Below the pieces are notes generated by a model, which worked only from the letters and a program-made list of their open reading frames with translations, was not told the DNA's origin and did not search any database. This document shows positions 8,502 to 15,827 of a stretch of DNA of 24,780 nt, one piece after another (positions within the stretch are counted from its first letter, which is position 1; each line of letters begins with the position of its first letter). Origin of the DNA: an uncultured Lachnospiraceae bacterium (lineage in GTDB: Bacteria; Bacillota_A; Clostridia; Lachnospirales; Lachnospiraceae); contig CAMWWF010000004.1 in the NCBI GenBank assembly GCA_947177885.1, positions 1 through 24,780 of the forward strand. Reading direction: 5' to 3'. Made by a program: the position numbers and the translations under genes.

Positions 8502-8529
8502 TTGTTTTTTACATCCGGTTTGCTATAAT
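8502..8529 (+). promoter_or_regulatory. Predicted promoter for the capA-like gene (extended -10)
   Basis: A perfect TATAAT at 8524-8529 is preceded by TG one base upstream (TGCTATAAT, an extended -10). A weak -35 TTGTTT lies at 8502-8507 with 16-base spacing. The predicted transcript begins about 50 bases before the start codon and includes the palindrome at 8548-8571. Confidence 0.65.
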
Positions 8530-8547
8530 GTTCTTATCCGCATATGG

Positions 8548-8571
8548 AAACGCAGCTTAAAAGCTGCGTTT
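8548..8571 (+). promoter_or_regulatory. Palindrome in the capA leader
   Basis: Eleven-base perfect arms, AAACGCAGCTT (8548-8558) and AAGCTGCGTTT (8561-8571), are separated by AA. It lies between the predicted transcription start and the ribosome site of the capA-like gene. No T-run follows, so it is not an intrinsic terminator. It could be an operator just downstream of the promoter or a 5' stabilising hairpin. Confidence 0.6.
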
Positions 8572-8585
8572 GGAAAAGAGGAAAT

Positions 8586-10013
8586 ATGAAAAGAGACAAA
8601 ATGTCACATAGATCAAATATGTTTTTTCTAATCGGATTCCTTGGCCTTATACTGACAGCCTGTGGAGATGCGGAGACCCCGGCCTTGCGGCAGGACTCCG
8701 ATTCTCAACAGAGTATTATTTCCGCGGAGAACAATGCTTCCCAACAAAATGACATCCCCCGCCAAAACAATACCATACAGCAGAACTCTTTTTCTCAGCA
8801 AAGCGATGCTTCCCGGCAAAGCACCGCGCTGCCGTCGCACGGCACGCCTCAGGCACAGGAAGACAATTCCACATCCCGGCAGTCCGACAGCTCACCGCAG
8901 GTTCCCGCCGATACGGAGCCCTATCCAAAGATCACTCTGGTCATGGTGGGAGATATCCTGCTCCATACTCCGGTAGCGGAAAGCGGTCTGCGGGAAGACG
9001 GCAGCTATGATTTTTCCGCTGTTTTCGCCCACACAAGGGAGGCGATCTCCTCCGCCGACCTGGCGCTGGTCAATCAGGAGGTGATCCTGGGCGGCACAGA
9101 GCTGGGCATCTCCGGTTATCCTGCCTTCAATGCTCCCTATGAGCTTGGTGACGCCCTGGCCGATACCGGATTTGATGTGGTGCTTCATGCCACAAACCAT
9201 GCTCTGGACAAAGGCGCTAAAGGAATCACAAACTGCCTCTCCTTCTGGGAGAACAGCCATCCCGACATGGAAATTCTGGGCATTCACGACAGTGCGGAGG
9301 ATCAGAACAAAATCTATATTTATGAACAGGACGGCATCCGGATCGCCATCTTAAATTACACCTACGGCACCAACGGGATTCCTTTGCCCCAGGGAATGGA
9401 TTACGCTGTGGATCTGATGGATGACCGTGACCGAATGGCGGAGGATCTCCGGTTGGCGGAAGAACTGGCTGACTTCACGATCGTATGCCCCCACTGGGGA
9501 ACGGAATACCGCCTGACCCCGGATGCAGGCCAGGAATCACTGGCACAGTTCTTTTGGGAGAACGGCGCCGACCTGGTGCTGGGGACCCATCCCCATGTCA
9601 TAGAGCCTGTCGCATGGGTTACGGAGGAAGGCATTCAAACCTGTGACCTGACCGAACGTGAGACGGATCAGGGCGTCTCCCTGACAGGAACCGATCTTCC
9701 GGACGGTATGCTGGTCTATTTCTCTCTGGGAAATTTTGTGAACTGGACCTCCGGTACCGGAGAGGGAGTGGCGAACCGCATGGTTGGGGGGATGGCCAAA
9801 GTCACCCTGGGACTTGATGAAGACGGCACCGTCTCTGTTAAAGAGTATGGCGTGGAGCCTCTGATCTGTCATGTGGAAGACGGTCAGGACGGCGTCACGG
9901 TATATCCCTTCTCCGATTACTCGGAAAGGCTGGCGGAAAAAAATGCCATCCGGTTACAGGACGGCAATTTTTCTCTGCAATATTGTCTCGATCTGTTAGA
10001 GCGGGTATGGTGA
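8586..10013 (+). CDS. CapA family lipoprotein (PGA_cap metallophosphoesterase fold)
   Basis: This 475-residue exported protein has a lipoprotein signal (hydrophobic 12-25, lipobox LTAC with Cys26), a low-complexity Gln/Ser/Asn linker (about 33-108), then a CapA/PgsA domain (PF09587). The metal-site motifs are visible in order: GDILLH (D123, H127), NQE (163-165), ATNHALD (N204, H205), PHWG (H303), GTHPH (H335, H337) and FSLGNFV. The family is linked to poly-gamma-glutamate or capsule synthesis and to wall metallophosphoesterases, but this copy has no pgsB/C genes beside it, so polymer synthesis should not be assumed. The ATG at 8586 has GAGG just upstream; an in-frame ATG at 8544 lacks a ribosome site and overlaps the leader palindrome. 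Confidence 0.9.
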   Translation: MKRDKMSHRSNMFFLIGFLGLILTACGDAETPALRQDSDSQQSIISAENNASQQNDIPRQNNTIQQNSFSQQSDASRQSTALPSHGTPQAQEDNSTSRQSDSSPQVPADTEPYPKITLVMVGDILLHTPVAESGLREDGSYDFSAVFAHTREAISSADLALVNQEVILGGTELGISGYPAFNAPYELGDALADTGFDVVLHATNHALDKGAKGITNCLSFWENSHPDMEILGIHDSAEDQNKIYIYEQDGIRIAILNYTYGTNGIPLPQGMDYAVDLMDDRDRMAEDLRLAEELADFTIVCPHWGTEYRLTPDAGQESLAQFFWENGADLVLGTHPHVIEPVAWVTEEGIQTCDLTERETDQGVSLTGTDLPDGMLVYFSLGNFVNWTSGTGEGVANRMVGGMAKVTLGLDEDGTVSVKEYGVEPLICHVEDGQDGVTVYPFSDYSERLAEKNAIRLQDGNFSLQYCLDLLERVW

Positions 10014-10030
10014 AGCATCTCCCGCTGTTT

Positions 10031-12748
10031 TCAGTTCCCGATAGTGCCCCACTGCGAATATTCATCCGCTTTCCGCACAAACATAAGCCCGAAGGTTCCT
10101 ATACCGCAGTTGCTGGAAACAGTGGCGGAAGCTTTCTGGAGGATGATCCTCTCAAATTTAATGTATTGCTCCACCTCCGCCAGCACCTCATCAATCTGGC
10201 GGACCGTACATCCCGCATAAGTGAGGAACAGGATACGACTGTCAATCTGTTTCGGATGATGAAACAGCTTCTTCACATATCGCTTATTCACCTGCCGCGT
10301 ATTACCCGCTTCAATCCTCCAGAGCCTCAGCTTATTCCGGGATATGGACATGGACAGAACCGGATGCAGCTTCAGAATGGTACAGAGCCGGTTCACCACG
10401 CCGCTCACCTTTCCGTTGCGTGCCAGAGTCTCTGTACCGGGTACCAGAAAATTGGAGAATACGCGGCTCTTAAATTTCTCCAGCGCCTCACAGATTTCTT
10501 CCACGCTCTTTCCCTTCTCGGCGAGGGCGGCGGCATACAGGACCATCAGGCCATGACCGCTGCTGATATGACAGGAATCCACCACCGTCACATTGTCAAA
10601 GCTCCTGCTGGCCTGGGTCGCATTGGAATAAGCGCCGCTCAGATCAGCGGTGGCCGTAATGTGGATCACATGCTCTGCCTTTGCCAGGGCATGTGCAAAG
10701 AAATACTCATACTCCGCAGGATCTGCCGTGGAAGAATGGGCATAATTTCCCTCCGTTCTCAGATAGGCAAGAAGGCTGTCCGATGAAATCTCGGATATAT
10801 CGCAGAACCGCCCCTCTTTCGTGTGAACATAGGTGTACATCAGGTCGATCTGATACAGGTCAAGCAGATCCTGAGGCAGATCACAGATACAGTCTGCAGT
10901 GATGGCCGTCTTGCGCTTTCTGGCGGTATTGACCCGGCTCACCACATCCATTTCTTCTTCGGCAGGAATCTCCTCCGCAGCGTACTCGATCAGCTCCTGA
11001 GGCAGGTATTTTACCAGACTGGCCTCCAGAAGAGCGGCACTGATGGGCTTTGCCAGATAGCCGTCGAATCCCATGTTCCGATACACCTGTTCCGCGTTGG
11101 ACATGACATTGGCCGTCAGGGCGATGACCGGCGTCTTCCGACAGAAGCCTCTGGTCTGGCTCCTGACTGCCTTCATGACAGCTTCACCGTCCATATCCGG
11201 CATCACATGATCCATCAGAATCGCATGATAAAAATTCTCGGCCGTCTTTTTCAGGCATTCTTTACCGCTTTCCGCCGTGTCCACCTGCATCCTGGTATCC
11301 CGCAGCAGCTTGACCGCTACCATAAGGTTCATGGAATTGTCGTCCACCACCAGTATCCTGGCATCAGGCGCAACAAAGCTCTGCATGTATTTTTCCCGTT
11401 GACCGGGCTGTTTCTGAGCGGCAAAATTGATGACACCGATGGGGCGGGTATTTACGATCCTCTGTCTCAGTTCTATGGTAAATATGGATCCCTTATGATA
11501 CACGCTGTCCACGGAGATGGTACCTCCCATCATCTCCATAAGCTGCCTCGAAATGGTAAGTCCCAGACCGGTCCCCTCAATATTGCGGTTTTCCTTCTCA
11601 TCCACACGCTTGAAGGAGCTGAAAAGATTGTCCAGGTCGTCTTTTCGGATCCCCTTTCCGGTGTCCTCCACAGAAATCCGCAGAAGGATCATATCCGGAC
11701 CCACACGCTCACTCTTGGCGATCAGTGTAACAGAACCGGTCTCCGTATACTTCACCGCATTGGTCAGCATATTGGACACCACCTGCTTGATCCGCACTTC
11801 GTCACCATACAGCATGGAGGGGAGTTCCGGATCAATGTCAACCTTGAATTCCAGATCCTTCTGGTGCGCCCGGATCCAGATCAGATTCACCAGATCGCTG
11901 AACATGGAACTGATCTCATACTGCCTGGGCAGGATCTCCAGTTTACCGGATTCCAGTTTTGACAGATCCAGGATATCATTTATAATGGTCAGCAGCATTT
12001 TACTGGCATTCTGGATATTGATGGCGTTCTCGGCGATCTCGTCAGAGATATCTTCCCGCAGCGTCATCTCATTCAGACCGATGATGGTGTTAATGGGCGT
12101 CCGGATCTCATGGCTCATGTTGGCAAAAAAGGCATCCTTCGAGCGGGCGATCTGCTCGATCTCCTCCTTTTGCTTTTCCGCAAGCTTTTTCTCCCTGTCA
12201 TAAGTTTTCGTCTGAACCTTCATCATAATGCCGATAAAGCAGCTTACGCATACCAGTGTCACATAGGAGTCTGCAAAACTGTAAGAACGTTCCACCTCCG
12301 ACACCATACCAGGACGGAAATAAGCCAATACATAAGTACCTAAATAGACGGCGGCGGTAAGCAGTAAAGCCACCCAGAAATCCTTACCCCGAAGCAACAG
12401 AAAAATATACACCTGGCCCAGAACAAACCAGATCGGCGTACCGCTGTTCACGCCGCCGCTCAGGATAAAAAGCATGGGAAACAGAATAAGGTTGGAGACA
12501 AGGATGAGCAGCCATGACGCGAATCTGACCTTGCGGTATCTCACAGCGATATGCAAAGACAGTCCGGAAACAATACACAGGGGAATGAGCGCATCCAGCA
12601 CCTCATGATCGGCTCCCACCAGTACTCCCCCCGTGCCAAGCACAGCCGCCGCGAATGCCAGAAGAAATACGATCCGCATGAGCTTCTCCTGAAAATCAAG
12701 CTGCTCCGTCAGAATGTTTTTTATATAATAGCGTATCCTCTTGATCAT
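10031..12748 (-). CDS. Hybrid sensor histidine kinase with receiver and C-terminal DegV domain
   Basis: This 905-residue fusion (numbering from the ATG at 12748) has about six membrane spans within 24-177 and almost no outer domain. HisKA follows with phospho-His in 'MSHEIRTPINT' (about H213), then HATPase_c (N-box near N330, 'DTGKGI' 362-367, 'GTGLGL' 392-397) and a receiver (about 464-580: 'ILVVDD', phospho-Asp D513 in 'LMDHVMPDMDG', T545, K567). A full DegV/FakB-like domain (PF02645, about 612-892) completes it: 'TADCICDLP' start, 'LSGAYSNA', 'VVDSCHISSGHG' and 'GIGTFG'. DegV proteins bind a fatty acid inside the cell. There is no Hpt domain. A GTG at 12760 is an alternative start, overlapping the upstream gene; the ATG has AGGTG nine bases upstream. 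It is third in the operon, five codons or fewer from its neighbour. Confidence 0.92.
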   Translation of the reverse strand: MIKRIRYYIKNILTEQLDFQEKLMRIVFLLAFAAAVLGTGGVLVGADHEVLDALIPLCIVSGLSLHIAVRYRKVRFASWLLILVSNLILFPMLFILSGGVNSGTPIWFVLGQVYIFLLLRGKDFWVALLLTAAVYLGTYVLAYFRPGMVSEVERSYSFADSYVTLVCVSCFIGIMMKVQTKTYDREKKLAEKQKEEIEQIARSKDAFFANMSHEIRTPINTIIGLNEMTLREDISDEIAENAINIQNASKMLLTIINDILDLSKLESGKLEILPRQYEISSMFSDLVNLIWIRAHQKDLEFKVDIDPELPSMLYGDEVRIKQVVSNMLTNAVKYTETGSVTLIAKSERVGPDMILLRISVEDTGKGIRKDDLDNLFSSFKRVDEKENRNIEGTGLGLTISRQLMEMMGGTISVDSVYHKGSIFTIELRQRIVNTRPIGVINFAAQKQPGQREKYMQSFVAPDARILVVDDNSMNLMVAVKLLRDTRMQVDTAESGKECLKKTAENFYHAILMDHVMPDMDGEAVMKAVRSQTRGFCRKTPVIALTANVMSNAEQVYRNMGFDGYLAKPISAALLEASLVKYLPQELIEYAAEEIPAEEEMDVVSRVNTARKRKTAITADCICDLPQDLLDLYQIDLMYTYVHTKEGRFCDISEISSDSLLAYLRTEGNYAHSSTADPAEYEYFFAHALAKAEHVIHITATADLSGAYSNATQASRSFDNVTVVDSCHISSGHGLMVLYAAALAEKGKSVEEICEALEKFKSRVFSNFLVPGTETLARNGKVSGVVNRLCTILKLHPVLSMSISRNKLRLWRIEAGNTRQVNKRYVKKLFHHPKQIDSRILFLTYAGCTVRQIDEVLAEVEQYIKFERIILQKASATVSSNCGIGTFGLMFVRKADEYSQWGTIGN

Positions 12749-12752
12749 ATAA

Positions 12753-15700
12753 TCACACACCTGACCTTTCTGATTCCCACTGTTCCAACAGGTCGGAAGC
12801 TCCCAGGAAATCGAAATCGGAGGTTTTCTCCTTGATCTCTTCCGTCAGCTTTGTGAGGGGCCCCCCCTGATATTGACACTTTGCCAAGCGATCCAGGATC
12901 TCATCAAGCCCTTCGCTCTCAAAGTCCGCCAGCTTCTCCTTCAGCCGCTCCGTCAGCTCTGTCAGACTGTGCCCGTCTGCACTCCGGGAATCCGTTGCGG
13001 CTTCCTCCGACTGCCCATTGGCCCGCATGCCGTCCGACTGTCCCGAAATCGGTTCTTCCCCCGGCGGATCCCCGGTCTGCTCATCCTCTGACTGCCTCCG
13101 AATCCTCTCATTCCCGGACTCCCCGGAAGCCGTTCCGTCCGTCTGTGACACTGCCTTCTGCCCCGCTGTCGAAGCGCTGCCGGAATTCTTTTCAGGGTAT
13201 ACAAAAGTATTTTTCCCCAGCGCTTCCAGTAACTGATCATGCATTTCCATCATCTTTTCATGATTTTCCAAAACATATGAGATGCTGTTTCCCTTGCCCG
13301 CCATTTCCAGATTCAGCGCCAGATCTGCGAGTTCCATGGCGCCGATCCCTTTGGAATTACTTTTCAGCGCATGAACCATGATCACATAATTTTTCCAGTC
13401 CTGCTCCTTAAAATACTGACTAAGCCGGCTTCTGCGCTTCGGGCCCTCATCGTGATATATCCGGATGATCTCGCGGAGCCCTTCCCTGTCACCGCAATAT
13501 GAGATCCCCTGCTCCATATTGATTCCCGCACGTCTTAAAAACGCCAATGCCTTCTCTTCCGTCTCCTCCGCCAACAAAGCGGCGTCCCGGGCATCCTGCG
13601 CGGAAGCGTCTGCCCCCGAACCATGGGGAGTGCCCTTTCTATCCGGCTGTTCCGTACCCGCCATGTCATGTTCCGGAGCATCGTCCTCCACCACAATCTG
13701 CTTCTGTACGGGAATATAGCGCCTCAGCATTCGTTCCAGCACGCTCAGTTCTATGGGTTTGGCAATAAAATCATCAAATCCCTCCGCCAGAAACATCTCC
13801 CTCGCGCCGCCTATGGCATTTGCGGTAAACGCAATAACGGGAAGCGCCTGAAAATAAGGTCCCGGCTTCCGTCGGATCTTATGGAGTGTTTCCACGCCGT
13901 CCATCTCCGGCATCATATGATCGAGGAACACACAGTCGTAGGCAGTCTTTTCCAGCTTTTCCAGTGCTTCCATGCCGCCCCCCGCCATGCTGACTTTCAT
14001 CTGATAAGGCAGAAGCAGTCTGGCCATTACTTTCAGATTCATGGCATTGTCATCCACCACAAGGACGGATGCCTCAGGTGCAATAAAGCGCTTGTGAAAA
14101 CTGATATGCTGTTCGTCATTTTGAACGATCCTCTGTCCGTTGAACACCGCCGCGATGGACAGTACGGTAAATGGTTTATAAATACGAAGCATATTGCCCC
14201 GCACCATGGTTTCCTGCCCATAGTCCAGCAGCACCACCACGGTATGCTCCTCCGCCAGCTTCTCAAAATAGCATCTGTCCTCACAGTATTCTTCCCACCC
14301 GATAAAAATATGGGAATAATCCTCATAATCCGCGCGCCGTTTTAATTCAGGCAGATTGCGGCAGATCCGGAACAGAATACCGAACTGCTCCACAATATGA
14401 CGGATACAGTTCTCATAGCCCTCCCTCACCACGGTATAATTGTATTTGTCCATATTGATATAGCAGGAGGCAAAAAGGTTCTTTTTATTCTTGATCGACA
14501 CGATGGGAGTTTCATCCAGCACCTTCTGAGGAACGGTGAACTTGAATTCACTGCCGGTTCCGGGCACACTGTCCACGGCGATAAAGCCACCCATACTGCG
14601 CACCAACGCCTGGGTGATGGCCAGTCCCAGTCCGATGCCTCCCTCCTCCCTGTTCCGTTTCGAGTTGACCTGGCTGAAACAGGTAAAGATTTTCTCCATA
14701 TCCCTGCGCTCAATGCCAATGCCGGAGTCCTTCACGCTGACCAGAAGGTTGATCCCATACTCTTCCTTCCTGCCTTTAATACTGAGAATAACGCCGCCTT
14801 CCCTGGTGAATTTGATGGCGTTTCCCAGCAGATTGATGATAATGCGGCGAAGCTTCTGCTCATCGCCCATGAGATTGCTGGGCAGATTGGCGTCACAGTC
14901 CACGATCAGTTCCAGATGCTTTCCGTTTTCCATGGTCAGCGCCATATTAATGATGTCGGTGATGGTAGATGTAATATTGTAGCTTTCCTCCGCCAGCTCC
15001 ATCCTGCCGCTCTGTAATTCGGAAAAGTCAAGAATATTGCTGACTGTGGAGAGAAGGTTGCGCCCGGCGGTCTGAATATCAATGATATCCCGCCTCACAT
15101 TAAGCGGAAGATCCTCCTGCAAAATAACTTCGCTCATTCCGCACACGGCATTGATGGGCGTTCGGATCTCATGGGAAACATTGACCAGAAAGTCATCCTT
15201 GCTCCGCTCCGCACTCTCCAGCTCGGAGATATTTTCCATTAATCTTTTATTTGCCTCCTGACGGTTACGAATACTGATCCATGTCACTGCCGAAACCGTA
15301 TAGATCGAGAAAAATTCTATAAATACTCTGATAATATCGTGAGTGGAAGAAATCGGGATCGATCTGACTGCCAGTCCGTGATAGAGAAAGATAAAAGCCG
15401 GAATTCCAAGACCCATACAGATGATCTGGGGAATGGAGAAAATGCCTAACAGGACAACGACACCTGCCATAGTAGTAAGCATACTGGAGAAATTGTCCGT
15501 ATTTAGGGCAAAAAGCACAAAATTAGTCCATACCATGCAGGATATGAATATGGCCCGCCGCCGATGGTCCCAGAGCGCTTTGAAGTATACAAACCACCCG
15601 GCCCCCAGGGCAACGAAGATGAGTTCCTTCACATATATATTCCAGTCTGCGATCTGCGCTGATACAAACATGGCAAACGTATAAAGCGTCAATATGATCA

Positions 15701-15758
15701 TTACCGTTCGCTCTATGCCCCTGCATGTCTTTTCGCTGTGAATCTGTCTTTTCTCCAA
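12753..15758 (-). CDS. Hybrid sensor histidine kinase with pseudoreceiver, receiver and Hpt domain
   Basis: This 1001-residue protein has about six membrane spans (within 19-163), HisKA (H196 in 'VSHEIRTPIN') and HATPase_c (N313, 'DSGIGI' 344-349, 'GIGLGL' 374-379). A degenerate receiver (about 415-545) keeps the 'YKP' end but has no phospho-Asp. A true receiver follows (about 563-685; D569, D570, phospho-Asp D613, T645, K667), then a linker and an Hpt domain (about 735-850, phospho-His H796 in 'VHALKSNSKGIGA'). A hydrophilic linker (855-930) leads to a duplicated 36-residue helical module (931-1001). The start is a TTG at 15758, with GGTGATC upstream, which pairs with the extended anti-Shine-Dalgarno; the first in-frame ATG would cut into the first membrane span. 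It begins 69 bases after the HD-GYP gene and almost touches the DegV-fusion gene. Confidence 0.9.
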   Translation of the reverse strand: MEKRQIHSEKTCRGIERTVMIILTLYTFAMFVSAQIADWNIYVKELIFVALGAGWFVYFKALWDHRRRAIFISCMVWTNFVLFALNTDNFSSMLTTMAGVVVLLGIFSIPQIICMGLGIPAFIFLYHGLAVRSIPISSTHDIIRVFIEFFSIYTVSAVTWISIRNRQEANKRLMENISELESAERSKDDFLVNVSHEIRTPINAVCGMSEVILQEDLPLNVRRDIIDIQTAGRNLLSTVSNILDFSELQSGRMELAEESYNITSTITDIINMALTMENGKHLELIVDCDANLPSNLMGDEQKLRRIIINLLGNAIKFTREGGVILSIKGRKEEYGINLLVSVKDSGIGIERRDMEKIFTCFSQVNSKRNREEGGIGLGLAITQALVRSMGGFIAVDSVPGTGSEFKFTVPQKVLDETPIVSIKNKKNLFASCYINMDKYNYTVVREGYENCIRHIVEQFGILFRICRNLPELKRRADYEDYSHIFIGWEEYCEDRCYFEKLAEEHTVVVLLDYGQETMVRGNMLRIYKPFTVLSIAAVFNGQRIVQNDEQHISFHKRFIAPEASVLVVDDNAMNLKVMARLLLPYQMKVSMAGGGMEALEKLEKTAYDCVFLDHMMPEMDGVETLHKIRRKPGPYFQALPVIAFTANAIGGAREMFLAEGFDDFIAKPIELSVLERMLRRYIPVQKQIVVEDDAPEHDMAGTEQPDRKGTPHGSGADASAQDARDAALLAEETEEKALAFLRRAGINMEQGISYCGDREGLREIIRIYHDEGPKRRSRLSQYFKEQDWKNYVIMVHALKSNSKGIGAMELADLALNLEMAGKGNSISYVLENHEKMMEMHDQLLEALGKNTFVYPEKNSGSASTAGQKAVSQTDGTASGESGNERIRRQSEDEQTGDPPGEEPISGQSDGMRANGQSEEAATDSRSADGHSLTELTERLKEKLADFESEGLDEILDRLAKCQYQGGPLTKLTEEIKEKTSDFDFLGASDLLEQWESERSGV
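12826..12965 (-). repeat. Tandem 108-base in-frame duplication at the kinase C-terminus
   Basis: The segments starting at 12826 and 12934 share 25 of 32 bases and are 108 bases (36 codons) apart. The encoded repeats (residues 931-966 and 967-1001) both read LTxLTExxKEKxxDF followed by a Leu-rich helix. A run of seven G bases on the coding strand (12861-12867 as C on the plus strand) marks the junction. Confidence 0.75.
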
Positions 15759-15827
15759 AGTAGATCACCGTTCCTTTCTCATCATGCGGCAACCCGGATC
15801 TCTGTTTGCCTGGTGAAAGCTGTAACC

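Noticed and set aside
8145..8528. Open frame running through the tRNA-Ser gene
   Set aside because: It has a TTG start without a ribosome site and is explained by the tRNA and its terminator.
12753..12867. Possibility that a slip in the G7 run fuses the Hpt kinase to the DegV kinase
   Set aside because: The frame of the DegV kinase has a stop codon a few codons after the G run, so a slip would truncate or alter the tail and not fuse the proteins.
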